From Megamerina dolium (lineage: Eukaryota; Arthropoda; Insecta; Diptera; Megamerinidae), in assembly GCA_963854835.1 (NCBI GenBank), contig OY978525.1, positions 7,737,540 through 7,801,539 on the forward strand: 64,000 bases of DNA. Reading direction: 5' to 3'. The notes below the pieces were generated by a model that was given only the letters and a program-made list of their open reading frames with translations, did not search any database and was not told the origin of the DNA. Shown one piece after another: positions 37,547 to 51,268 of this stretch (positions within the stretch are counted from its first letter, which is position 1; each line of letters opens with the position of its first letter). The position numbers were made by a program, and so were the translations under genes.

Positions 37547-39620
37547 TTAGGCCGAAAATAACATGCTTCGCCAGCCATCTCTGTTCTTTGCTAGCTGGCG
37601 CCAGTTAGAAATTCCAAGCGCCGTCAGGTTCTCCAGTACTTGGTCTTTCCACCGGAGGTTAGGTCTTCTTCTTCTGCGTCGTCCTTCAGCGGATTCCGAA
37701 TATAACACCTTCTTAGCTGGAGGGTGTTCTTCCATTCGCTCGGCATGACCTAGCCAGCGCAGCCGTTCGATTTTGATGCGCTTTACTATGTCAATATCGG
37801 CATACAGCTCGTACAGCTCATGGTTGTACCTTATTCGGTGCGCCACCAACGCAAATAGGTCCAAAGATCTTGCGTAGGACTTTTCTCTCGAAAACTCCAA
37901 GCATTCGCTCATCTGAGGTGGAGGATCACTCTTGCACCTGTTTGCAAGAGTGATCCTTCGCAATATCTCCAGGCTGGCGTCATTACTGCTGTTAATGCTG
38001 GTTCCAAGATAGACAAAGTCCCTTACTACTTCAAAAGCGTAGTTGTCAACAGTGACGTGCTGTCCAAGATGCCGGGACTCTTTGTTTGTTGACACTAGAG
38101 ACTTCGTCTTGCCCTCATTCACCGTGAGACCCATCCGACGGGACTCTCTTTCCAACTCTGAGAATGCTGCACTGACTGCTCGCGTGTTCATGCCGATTAT
38201 GTCAATATCGTCGGCATACGCTAACAGCATTACACTTTTGTTGAAGATAGTGCCATTGTGTCGTAGATCAGCAGCTCGTATTATTTTCTCCATAATAAGA
38301 TCGAAGAAGTCGCAAGATAACGAATCACCTTGTCTGAAACCCCGTTCGGTATTAAACGGTGCAGAGAGGTCCTTCCAATTTTCACTGCACAACGGGAGTT
38401 ATGCAGTGTCATTCTACAAAGTCGAATGAGCTTTGCAGGAATACCGAACTCAGACATTGTTGCGTAGAGGTAATCTCTTACCGGACTGTCGAAAGCGGCT
38501 TTATAATCAACAAATACGTGGTGTGTGTCGATCTGTTTTTCTTGGGTCTTCTCCAGGATTTGGCGCAGTGTGAAAATCTGGTCGATGGTGGATTTACCAG
38601 GTCTGAAGCCACACTGATAAGGTCCAATCAGGTTGCTGAGCATAGGCTTCAACCTTTCACACAGTACGCTCGATAGAACCTTGTATGCGATGCTCAGGAG
38701 ACTTATTCCACGGTAGTTGGCGCAAATTGTGGGGTCTCCTTTTTTATGTACAGGACAGAGAACACTGAGCCTCCAATCATCAGGCATGCTTTCATCAGCT
38801 CGCGTTGCGCCTGCACACAGGGTTTTTCTGTAGGCGGCGCCTTTCTCTGCGTCGCGACACTCCTGATCATACCACTCATTCCTCAGAGGCCGGTAGTAAC
38901 CGATTACCTCCTCGGCAGCAGTAATCATGGAGTGGGATATATGTGTCCACCGTGCGCATGTATCATCAAGTGGGGGAGTGTTCTGCATAAGCAGATCCGA
39001 TAGTCGAGTGGAAAATGCATCTGCTGTCTCTGGTGATCGCAGCTTACTGACGTCGAGCTTTCTCTGTGTGGGACTTCTCTTGTTATTTGCTACACATAAA
39101 CGTGTGCGCACCTTAGCTGCAACAAGGTAGTGATCCGAGTCGATGTTGGCACCACGGATCGATCACCACATGATCAATTTGGTTTCTTGTACGTTGATCT
39201 GGAGACAGCCATGTCTTTGTGGATGTCGAGATGCTGGAATCTGGTACCACCAATTACCATGTTTCGTGCTGCTGCGACGTCGATCAGCCTCATTCCGTTA
39301 TCTCAGCTGTTCTGGTGGAGGCTGAATTTTCCGACAGCTGGACCAAAGGTACGTTCCTTGCCCACCATGGCATTAAAGTCGCCAAGCACGATTTTGATAT
39401 CGTGGGGGGGGGGGCAGCGGTCATAAGCTTCTTCGAGGCGCTGAAAGAAGCTCTCCTTGGTCACATTGTCCTTCTCATCCGTCGGAGCGTGGGCACATAT
39501 AAGGCTGATGTTGAAAAATTTTGCCTTGATGCGGATTGTGTCCAGCCGTTCGTTCACAGGCGTGAACTGTGAGACAAGATGTCGTAGTCTCTTGCTGACC
39601 AAAAATCCACATCCTAATTC
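37547..39620 (-). pseudogene. RTE endonuclease/reverse transcriptase, broken (B2)
   Basis: Domains as in the B1 copy: endonuclease 'VLGDFNAMVG', RT 'NYRGISLLS', 'YADD' box and basic C-terminus. Here a 281-codon ORF (37547-38392) runs from the YADD region into the C-terminal basic segment. It is not a repaired gene: between 'TLANRC' and 'HRIRYN' it reads a shadow frame, and the 2-base deletion near 37838 happens to bring it back into frame. The true frame in that gap is 'MLGVFERKVLRKIFGP', visible in B1. Confidence 0.85.
37922..37957. other. 15 bp foldback hairpin, B2 copy
   Basis: Identical to 14398-14433, at the same internal deletion of the RTE coding region. Confidence 0.85.
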
Positions 39621-39763
39621 GTGCCGATAACTTGAGAAAATATTGAGCTATTTCAACGAAATTTGGCACAAGTAACCTATTCTCCAAGGGTACGGAGGGG
39701 ATTGATATTGGGCATGATCGGTCAATAGCTATGCCCCCACCAAGCATTCAAAGCGACCAACCT

Positions 39764-40624
39764 CGGAATTTTCAAAATCTTTAATTTACTATAACTCACT
39801 TAATATACTATCTGGTGCAACAATATTTGGCATATAGAGTTATTTTATAATACTATATAAACTTGACAAAAATGTGCGAGCCACGCCTACTTTTTATTGT
39901 AGCTCCCATACAAAGTTTCTGTACTTCTTTTAAATTGAAACAGCTGTAACTTCTATAATCTTCTGTCCAGAATATCCATAATTGACGCTTAGATTAATAG
40001 GGTAGTCGGAAATAATCTGGAAGGAAATCAGTGTGCCACGCCTACTCCTTCATGGGTAGGCCTGGCACTTTTAAGCTACATAACTTACAAACCATTTAGC
40101 ATAGAACAACGAGATTTATGGTATGGATTAGTATTGTAAGAGAAACTAGACTCACAAGAAATGGACTCGCTACGCCCACTGTTTATAGTAGCCCCCATTC
40201 AAAATGACCGAATTTCTTTCAAATTGAAATAGCTGTAACTTCTGCATCCTTTTGTCTAGCACAATCATAATAAATACTTAGGTTAATATGGTAGTCGTAA
40301 ATAATCTGGCAAAAAATCAGCGTACCACGCCCATTTTTTATTAGAGCTCCCATACAAAGTTGAGGAAATTAAACAAAAATGTTAACCGCCATAACTTACA
40401 AACTTTTCAACGTAGGACAACCAAATTTAAGGTGTGGATGAATATTGAAAAATTAATTAGATTTACAAGAAAGAGGTAAGCCACGCCCACTTTTTATATA
40501 GCTCCCATACTAAGCCTCGGAATTATCTTAAAATCCTTTAAATTATCGCTTTTACAAACCTCATAACATACAAAGTACTTCGTCAAAGACATTTTGGGTG
40601 TAAATTAGTAGTAAATGTAAAAAT
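39764..40624. repeat. Diverged 155 bp repeats, B2
   Basis: Copy of 16240-17100 with the same five units and only single-base differences noticed. Confidence 0.8.
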
Positions 40625-40868
40625 TGTTTCTCGAAAAGTGGAAATAAAAGAAAAAGATGGATATTCGAGTAGACTTTTTATATATATATCTACATATGCA
40701 GGGTATAATTTGGTCGGCCCCAGCCGACTGTAAGGAGATTTTTATTATTTATATTTATATGTTCATGTTCATGTTTACAACGAAATCAATCGCAACAAAA
40801 TCTATGTTGAAGAGAACTGTCGCGAATGTATACCAACAATGCATATAAACATGTATATTTTGTATTTC

Positions 40869-43800
40869 TTTCCACGGAATGCTGTGAGTGCATATTAAAA
40901 TGCACAGCCTATACCTAAGAGCGCTTACAAAAACGAATCAACGTATCAAGCGCATATGTGTGGGTATTATTGCTATAATTTATTCACCTACAGCATCACA
41001 TTCATTATCATCGTTATTATCATCATTGTCATCAAAATAAATTGAAAGTATTTTGATGCTCAACCAGTGGAACCATCTAATAGGATCGCATGCGTTGGAA
41101 AGATGGTGTGTGGGAAACCAATTCCATTTTTATATCTATTTAAAAATGAGATAAAAACTACGTGAAATACATGGCCCTTGTATCTTCTTTAATGCCAATG
41201 AAAAACCATGTTGCATCATCGAAAGGTGTTATGAGACAAATGTAATGACCATGATGCATTCAAGTCATTCACTTTGAAGCATTAAATAAATCATTCACTC
41301 AGCATCGCCATGATTATGATGATCATCATTATCATCGTTGTTATCTGAAAAATGTTCCATATATGATAAATAATAGATTCGTGAATAGAAAAAAATCATT
41401 TGAAAATATTTCGATGATCACCAACTGGAACCATTTAATAGGATCACAGACGTTGGAAAGATGGTGCGTGGGAATAATTACACAACACTAACTAATTTAT
41501 TCTCAAAACTATTTTCATTATTATATCTATTTAAAAATGAGAGAAAAATCACATGAAATACTCCAATTGAAAAACCCTTGTTCCATGACCGAAAGGTTTC
41601 ACGAGACAATTGTAATGAGTACAATGCATTCAAGTGATAGCACTTTCAATTTTACATAAGCACCTATAAAGTGATCTCATTCAAATGCAAAAATTCGCAC
41701 GATTTGAAAAAGTTCATTAAATGAATATATATTTGCGTTTGAAAGTGTAGCATTCAATTAGGCGAACAGAATGACAATATGTGTGTGTGTAGGCATAATA
41801 TTTTCTTTTACGAAGCAAAGAGAAAAGAAAAAATAAAAAATTCTTTTAGTACATTATGATTTTATTACCTGCGACCATTTATTTATGTGCACACATTTCA
41901 ATAGGATATCATTTCGTATCAGAAAGAAGATATTTACCATAAGATTCGATTCACCTATACCACAGCATTTGTAGGTGATAATCTCAAACAGAGATCATGT
42001 ACGTAAAATATTTCTTACCTGTAATATTGTTGAAACGATTCTCATGATATATGACCCTTTTGAAATATTTGTATATTCAGGTCAAAGGTTAATACATAGG
42101 ATTTATGAATGGAATTTTTGCACCTGCACACTTTTCTACACTTGCATATAGTTCTGTTTTCCTGTTGAAACATTAGGCATACTAATTCAAATATGAAAAG
42201 GATTATCAGAGAGGAAATATTCTTTGATTTATATTTAGGAGTATTGCGAGTATATTTTTTTGTTCATCAAAAACTCTTTATGAGCATTTTTTTCCTCCCT
42301 AATTTTAAGTCTTTTATGAAATGAAATGTAAAGATGTCATCAGAAATATCATCATCAGATAGCATCAGAAAGGATTTATTCGTTGACTTATATCGTTATT
42401 GTTGTTGTTGTTTCTTACTTATTATTAGTCATAAAGGGCTCATGATGTGAAATGTTTGTAGATGCCTGTTTTTTGCACGTATTTGTTTTCAATTAGGATT
42501 TAATCCTTGTTTGCAATTCTGTTTTCCTGTTGAAATATTATGCGTTCTAATTTCCTATCCCAATAAATGAAAAGTATGATCAGAGATCCTTGACTCATGT
42601 TTATCAGTGGTGCGCTCATAATTTGGTTTGCTCATCCTTGTTTGCAATTCTGTTTTCCTGTTGAAATATTATGCGTTCTAATTTCCTATCCCAATAAATG
42701 AAAAGTATGATCAGAGATCCTTGACTCATGTTTATCAGTGGTGCGCTCATAATTTGGTTCATAAAAGACTCTTTATGAGCATTTTTTATTTTTCATTATG
42801 AGTTGTATGAAACGGAAAAGATTCATAAATATCAAACATAAAGGTTTCCCAAATATATAAACCATAATTCAGTTCTAATTATATTATTTTGAACTATATA
42901 TTAGGGAATTATCCCTAGAGCGGTAAAATGTTTGACCGACCCTCATTCCTATCTTCTTTGGAATATATTTTTTTCGAAGCATACTTAACCCGTACCATCA
43001 GTGACGTAGCCAGAATATTGGCAAAAGGGGGATAAGATGAAAAAGATGTATAAGAAAAAAATTTGAATAAATGATTTTCAATATCTATATATTATTATTA
43101 TTCTTTTTTATGCTTTCTATCAATCTGATCTCCCTTGGCTATGCCACTGCGTACCATCATTACTTAGGCGGTTTCCCTACAAAATTGACATTTCTATTAA
43201 ATTCGCTCCCTGGTTGATTCTAAAGAGGAAAGTTATAAGACCAACCGTCATTAGTTTTTTTAACCCCAACATTTCTTCCAAACATTTTCTTTATATTATA
43301 TATATACTCCTTAACGTAAAAACATCTGAGAATCGGCAAACACTCAATTAACTTCCCAAGTTTCACCTTCAGACAGAATAAATGTAAGACCGACTCTAAT
43401 TAATTTTTCCTCCTAAAGATTTTACCGGAACATATTTAATCCATAATTCGCCTTTTAGACGATCGTGCCCCCGTACATGTTACAGTTCAAGATCACTTTG
43501 TAGTAAAAATCCTTTTAAAATCTTAAATTTGAATCGTTACAAACCATGTGCAGAATTTTAACAGGAATACAGAAAATATAGAAAATATATTTTCAAATTA
43601 ATATTGACATTGAATATGGACACAAAGGCATAGTCATACTCGTATCTCTATCTATACAGGTAAATGGCAACAAAAGTATATATATTCTATAGGTATATGA
43701 TCCTTTGCAGTGATCTTTCTTAAGGCACAATCCTTAGATTAGATTTTATTACATTGTATTTTTATGAACTCAGAGATAATAACTCATAACAATAACATAC

Positions 43801-46800
43801 ATATACAATATATATAGAAGGACTTCCTTAGAATTTTCAAGTCTACTGCAATATCGTAAGAATAGATATGCAATTTTAATGGCTTGCGAAAAATAAATCT
43901 GGAAAGGGATCCTACAATGGTCGCTGAGTTCTTGTTAGAATGACTTCAACTATTCGTTTCGCAATTACATATTATTGTAATACTCTGTTTATACTTCAAA
44001 CAATGAAGGTAATTGTTAACATTTTTCATGCGATTTCTAAGTGAATTTGAAGCGGTCATTTACTAAGATATCAAGCTGCATTAAATATACTCTTAAATAT
44101 ATATATACACTGTATATTTATTTCAGTCTCAAAAGATCGAGAAAGACTGATCGAAAAGACGTCCATAATACAATTCCCTCTATTTCTGCTATCCTGGTCA
44201 AGTCGCACTTACTAATTGGTTTTAAAGGTCATGGATCAATAACCTTTAAAGATTTCAAGGTTTCAATATTCTAATTAATGACTTTATTGGCAGCAAGGAT
44301 ATAGGCACACGCCTTAATAATAAATAATCTTTTCATGATTATAAAACTATGGAAAGGGATCAAAATGAAGTAGCATTTCAACAGAAAACATAAAATGGAA
44401 GAAAGAGTACTGGAAAAAAAACATTTTTCTATGTTGAAAATGTATCGAATATTTGCCATTTATGATCATAGCAGGTAGAAAAAAAACTGATCTTCTTATT
44501 GTCATGATAGCAAAAAGGACACATAGGCACTTGTAGTAAAACAGAATTGCAAACAAGGAGTACATTCTATTAAATAAAGGCTTTTGGAAATATGGTATAT
44601 GTATATATACCCACACACCACCTGTACAATTTATGTGAGCCTAATAGTTGGTTTCACACCTTGAGCATCGAAATATTTTCAAATGAAATTTTCCTTTAAA
44701 TGAATCTATTAGTTGAACGTGATATTGATGGAAATGTTGATGATGCTGGTGTACCAGAATCATTTAGATAATCAGTCAACCAGTTTGTGAATATCTCACA
44801 CCACAGCACAAAATAATCGACCATTTTACTTGTTACATATACGCCCTAATGGAAATGCTTCAAGAGGATCACACACTGTTGTGATCAATATTACAGGTAA
44901 GAAATATCTTAAATAAATGATACACTGTATGTGTGGGTGAACTTTACAGTTTTTTCCTTCTGTTACATACTGATATCCTGTTCAAGTTTGTCCCCGTCAA
45001 CCACAGATTTGTATATTTTGCGAAATGTGATTTGTTGAACTAAAAGAAAATTTATTTTCGAATTTTCAGCAAATTTCCTTAATTATTATAACTAACTCCC
45101 TTAATATTTTTTTATTATCCATTTACATAATACATAGTTGTGTACAAATGCAATTGAAAATGGTGTACGAGTATGACGAATCACTTGAATGCATCATGAA
45201 CATTATTGTATGCCTTGTACGAGTTCCTTCGGTGGTTGAACAAGGTTCCTCATGCGTATTAAAGCGGAACTATGTATTTCGTATGACTATATAGATATAT
45301 AATAATGGAAATCGGTTTGCAAATAAGTCTTATGGAAAATATATATTCTCATACACCATCTGTACAATTTATGCTAGCCTAATAGTTGGTTCCATTTGCT
45401 AAACACCGAAATATTTTCAAATGATTTTTTTCATCTCATGATTCTAGTATTTATAACTATATACATATAAAGAACATAATGTGGCTAACACTAACCATAA
45501 TAGTGATGCTGCTGAACCGAAACCACTTAGATAGCATGCGATTTATCTCACACTACAACACAAAACAATTGACCCAGTCTACTAGTCTGCTTACTACACA
45601 CACACACACAAACACAGAGATGCTTAAAAAGGATCACACAGCATTGGAATTGTTAGATCAATATTAGAACTAAGAAAAAAATATAATGGTATGTGTGCGT
45701 GGATGAATCTTATAGTATTTTCCTTCTGTTACAAACTGATATCCTGTTCAAGTGTGTACCCTTAATAGGACTTGAAGCAGAAATTTGTATGTTTTGTGAC
45801 ATATGATTATTACTCTAAATGTCAACGCAATTTTTTTTTTCATTATTATGGAATAGTTATGTGAAGTACAGCATCTATGAGTAAGATGATCGATTTAACG
45901 AATTTTTCAAAGGGTGCAATTTTAATTTTTGTATGTTATACCTGCTACTTGAACTATAAATCGATATTTTATGTTCAAATTGTGCAAATTTTTGCATTTA
46001 GAAATGAAATTAGTAGGTAGGTACATACGTAGCTGTGTACAAATGAAATTGAAAGTGACATGAATCACTTGAATGCATCATAAACATGATGGTATGCCTT
46101 GCAGAAGACCCTTCGGTGGTTGAACAGGGTTTTTCATGCGTACCAAAGCGGAACTATGTGTCTCATGTGACTTTTCCCATCCATATCGAAATATATAATG
46201 GAAATCGGTTAGCGGATAAGCTATTTAATCTTGTGGAAATTATATTTTCCCATATACCATCTGAACAGATTATGCTATCCTAATACTTGGTTCCATATGT
46301 TGAACAACGAAATATTTTCAAATGATTTTTTTTCTTCTTACGGATTCTATTATTCATATACAGAACACATGATGTACCCGTAGCTGACATTAACGATAAT
46401 GGTGATGCTGCTGAACCGAAACCATTTAGCTATTCAATCAACCAGTATATGATTTCGAAATATTCTCATGTCACAACACAAAACAATTGACGCAATTGAC
46501 TGACTTTCTCTCTTCACATGTAGTAGACATCTATCTGAATAGGAATGTTTCGAAAGGATCATAGAGCATTGTTGTCGTTAGCTCAATATTTTATGTTCAG
46601 GTAAGAATAATCTGAAATAAATTGTCCTTTTTTTTGTGATTTTCAGAATTTAGAAACTCGTATGTGTATGTGTGTGTCTGTGTGATAGAATCTTGTAGTA
46701 TTTTCTTTCTGTTACAAACTGATATCCTGTTCGAATTTGTCCGCGATACGCGATTTTAACCACAGATTTGTAATTTTGTAAGTGTGGCTTATTTTTCAAT

Positions 46801-47100
46801 TGTAAATGGAAAATTGTATACCATAGCAGCATAAATACTATATAATAGGCACGACCAAAATAGATTGTACTGACAAAAATCTAAAAGGCACTATTTACTA
46901 TTCTTCCATTTAAATATATATATTAGATCAGCTAGGCCATGTGAAAAATATTGCCAATTCTTCTAAATGACCTATTCTTTATGAATTTGTCTAGATTTTA
47001 TGATTTTCTTAAATCTTCAGCATTCTGTTGCACATTTTTTTCATATACTATATTCTGTTCTCCTATTGAAATGATACACTTGGTCACGCTTCAATCAAAT
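40869..47100 (-). repeat. Large repeat arm A2' (inverted)
   Basis: The mirror of A2 across B2. Like A1' it keeps only two core-block units near B. It shares with A2 the deletion near 45830 and the 'GGAAAGGGATC' variant near 44350. In other stretches (44041-44274) it matches A1 rather than A2, so the arm is a mosaic. Donor-like motifs are at 42014-42021 (minus), 44894-44901 and 46598-46605 (plus). Confidence 0.9.
42999..43149. mobile_element. 151 bp hAT-type MITE, copy in A2'
   Basis: The inverted copy, with CGTACCAT on both sides, at the same site as in the other arms. Confidence 0.85.
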
Positions 47101-47755
47101 GCGTGATACGATACGTGACAATACCAGATAAAAGAATGCCAAATCGTATTCGCCGATGCTTAGATGAGTACTGCAGTTCACATAACTAATCCATGATAAT
47201 GGAAAATGTGAAGAGACTATGCAGTTTGTGCAAAATCATCGCAACGGACACACTAAAATGTGTAATGTTAAGTAGGTAGGAGTAGCTCAGAAAACCACAA
47301 ATCTGTGGCTATAAACGTTTATGGGAACACATTTGAACAGGATATCATTTCATAGCAGAAAGAAGATATGCACCATAAGATTCAATTCACCTATTCACCA
47401 ACAGTTGTAACTGATAATCTCAAACATAGATCATATACTTCAAATTTTTCTTACCTGTAATATTGTTCAAACGATTCTAATGATATATTCGGGTCAAAGG
47501 CTAATACATGTGATTTGTGAATGGAATTTTTGTACCTGTATATTTTTTTACACTTTCATTTATTTCTATTTTCCTGTTGAATTATTACACATACGAATAT
47601 ATCTTTCCAATAAATGAAAAGGATGACGACCAACGAAGAAATATTTTTTGACTCGTATTTAGGAGTATTGCGTTTATATTTTTGTTCATAAAAAAGACTT
47701 TTTTTTTCTTTATGTCGAGATTAAACCTTCATATTGTTTCCCACATTCACGCATG
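47101..47755 (-). repeat. Spacer C' (inverted copy of C)
   Basis: The reverse complement of 23696-24340, including CTTACCTG at 47450-47457. B1 and B2 are parallel while C and C' are opposed, so C or its surroundings has been inverted relative to a simple tandem repeat. Confidence 0.85.
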
Positions 47756-50700
47756 ACCAAGCGTATCATTTCAATAGGAGAACAAAATATAGTGTATGAA
47801 AATACATAGCACGCATAATGCTGAGGATTTTATAAAATCATAAAGACTAGACAAAATCATAAAGAATAAGTAATTTAATAGAATAGGCAATATTTTTCAC
47901 ATGGCCTAGCTGATCTAACATATATGTATTTACATGGAAGGATAGTAAATAGTGCCGCTTAGATTTTTGTCAGTACAATCTATCTGCGTGGTACCTATTA
48001 TTTGGTATTTATGCTGCTAAAGTATACAATTTTCCATTTACAGTTGAAAAATAAGCATTTGTTAATTGCAACATTAATTGTGCCAAAGCCACTCTTACAA
48101 AATCACAAATCTGTGGTTAAAATCGCGTATTGCGGACAAATTTTAACAGGATATCAGTTTGTAACAGAAAGAAAATACTACAAGATTCTATCACACAGAC
48201 ACACACATACACATACGAGTTTCTAAATTCTGAAAATCACAAAAAAAGGACAATTTATTTCAGATTATTCTTACCTGAACATAAAATATTGAGCTAACGA
48301 CAACAATGCTCTATGATCCTTTCGAAACATTCCTATTCAGATAGATGTCTACTACATGTGAAGAGAGAAAGTCAGTCAATTGTGTCAATTGTTTTGTGTT
48401 GTGACATGAGAATATTTCGAAATCATATACTGGTTGATTGACTAGCTAAATGGTTTCGGTTCAGCTACATCATGTGTTCTGTATATGAATAATAGAATCC
48501 GTAAGAAGAAAAAAAATCATTTGAAAATATTTCGTTGTTCAACATATGGAACCAAGTATTAGGCTAGCATAAACTGTACAGATGGTATATGGGAAAATAT
48601 ATTTTCCACAAGACTAAATAACTTATTCGCCAACCGATTTCCATTATAATATTTCGATATGGATGGGAAAAGTCACATGAAACACATAGTTCCGCTTTGG
48701 TACGCATGAAAAACTTTGTTCAACCACCGAAGGGTTTCTTGCAAGGCATACCATCATGTTTATGATGCATTCAAGTGATTCATGTCACTTTCAATTTCAT
48801 TTGTACACAGCTACGTATGTACCTACCTACTAATTTCATTTCTAAATGCAAAAATTTGCACAATTTGAACATAAAATATCGATTTATAGTTCAAGTAGCA
48901 GGTATAACATACAAAAATTAAAATTGCACCCTTTGAAAAATTCGTTAAATCGATCATCTTACTCATAGATGATGTACTTCACATAACTATTCCATGATAA
49001 TGAAAAAAAAAAATATTGAGAGCAATGAGTAAGGAAATTTGCCAAAATATACTTTTGAAACCATATTGAATTGCGGTGACATTTAGAGTAATAATCATAT
49101 GTCACAAAACATACAAATTTCTGCTTCAAGTCCTATTAAGGGTACACACTTGAACAGGATATCAGTTTGTAACAGAAGGAAAATACTATAAGATTCATCC
49201 ACGCATACATACCATTATATTTTTTTCTTAGTTCTAATATTGATCTAACAATTCCAATGCTGTGTGATCCTTTCTAAGCATCTCTGTGTTTGTGTGTGTG
49301 TGTGTAGTAAGCAGGCTAGTAGACTGGGTCAATTGTTTTGTGTTGTAGTGTGAGATAAATCGCATGCTATCTAAGTGGTTTCGGTTCAGCAGCATCACTA
49401 TTATCGTTAGTGTTAGCCACATTATGTTCTTTATATGTATGTAGTTATAAATACTAGAATCATGAGATGAAAAAAATCATTTGAAAATATTTCGGTGTTC
49501 AGCAAATGGAACCAACTATTAGGCTAGCATAAATTGTACAGATGGTGTATGAGAATATATATTTTCCATAAGACTTATTTGCAAACCGATTTCCATCATT
49601 ATATATCTATATAGTCATACGAAATACATAGTTCCGCTTTAATACGCATGAGGAACCTTGTTCAACCACCGAAGGATTTCGTACAAGGCATACAATCATC
49701 ATGATGCATTCAAGTGATTCATCATACACCACTTTCAATTGTATTTGTACACAACTATGTATTATGTACATGCGTACTAACATTTTCAGGATAATAAAAA
49801 ATGTTAGGGAAAATTATAAATATACTTTCGAAAATAGATTTTCTTTTTTGGTTCAATAAATCACATTTCGCAAAATATACAAATCTGTGGTTGACGGGGA
49901 CAAACTTGAACAGGATATCAGTATGTAACAGAAGGAAAAAACTGTAAGATTCACCCACACATATAAGTATCATTTATTTAAGATATTTCTTACCTGTAAT
50001 ATTGATCACAACAGTGTGTGATCCTCTTGAAGCATTTCCATTAGGGTGTATGTGTATATGTAACAAGTAAAATGGTCGATTATTTTGTGCTGTGGTGTGA
50101 GATATTCACAAACTGGTTGACTGATTATCTAAATGATTCTGGTACACCAGCATCATCAACATTTCCATCAATATCACGTTCAACTAATAGATTCATTTAA
50201 AGGAAAAATTCATTTGAAAATATTTCGATGCTCGAGGTGTGAAACCAACTATTAGGCTCACATAAATTGTACAGGTGGTGTGTGGGTATATATACATATA
50301 CCATATTTCCAAAAGCCTTTATTTAATAGAATGTACTCCTTGTTTGCAATTCTGTTTCACTTCAAGTGCCTATGTGTCCTTTTTGCTATCATGACAATAA
50401 GAAGATCAGTTTTTTTTCTACATGCTATGATCATATGTGGCAAATATTCGATACATTTTCAACATAGAAAAATGTTTTTTTTCCAGTACTCTTTCTTCCA
50501 TTTTATGTTTTCTGTTGAAATGCTACTTCATTTTGATCCCTTGACATAGTTTTATAATCATGAAAAGATTATTTATTATTAAGGCGTGTGCCTATATCCT
50601 TGCTGCCAAGACAATAAACAAATTAATAAATAGCAAGATGCATTTGCAGCTAATTATTTAAAAAGTCATTAAAGAGAATATTGAAACCTTGAAATCTTTA

Positions 50701-51268
50701 AAGGACATTGATCCATGACCTTTAAAACCAATTAGTAAGTGCGATTTGACCAGGATAGCAGAAATAAAGGAAATTGTATTATGGACGTCTTTTCGATCAG
50801 TCTTTATCGATCTTTTGAGACTGAAATAAATATACAGTGTATGTATATATTTAAGAGTATATTTAATGCAGCTTGAAATCTTAGTAAATGATTGCTTCAA
50901 ATTCACTTAGAAATCGCATGAAAAATGTTAACAATTACGTTCATTGTTTGAAGTATAAACAGAGTATTACAATAATATGTAATTGCGAAACGAATAGTTG
51001 AAGTCATTCTAACAAGAACTCAGCGACCATTGTAGGATCCCTTTCCAGATTTATTTTTCGCAAGCCATTAAAATTGCATATCTATTCTTACGATATTGCA
51101 GTAGACTTGAAAATTCTAAGGAAGTCCTTCTATATATATTGTATATGTATGTTATTGTTATGAGTTATTATCTCTGAGTTCATAAAAGTACAATGTAATA
51201 AAATCTAATCTAAGGATTGTGCCTTAAGAAAGATCACTGCAAAGGATCATATACCTATAGAATATATA
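47756..51268 (+). repeat. Partial arm A3
   Basis: Matches the first half of A1/A2 and the complement of 20160-23690 in A1'. It shares with A1' the extra segment at 50609-50663, a missing stretch at about 48470 and the 'TTGACATAG' variant. High similarity ends suddenly at about 51268, inside 'ctatagaatatatat'. Donor-like motifs are at 48270-48277 and 49989-49996 (minus). Confidence 0.9.

Larger units (their letters stand above)
37501..39629 (-). mobile_element. 5'-truncated RTE retrotransposon, copy in B2
   Basis: Same insertion as 13975-16105, with the (CTTA)n tail at 37501-37520. Small differences from B1: a 2-base loss near 37838, a G-run of 11 instead of 9 near 39410, and scattered substitutions around 39210-39310. 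Confidence 0.85.
30946..40868 (+). repeat. Core B2 (loop between A2 and A2')
   Basis: Near-identical direct copy of B1, offset 23.5-23.6 kb. Offsets step from 23616 to 23524 across the core through small indels. It is the loop of the largest inverted repeat in the window. B2 preserves some ends better than B1 (right TIR of the IS630-type relic, full SINE). Confidence 0.9.
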
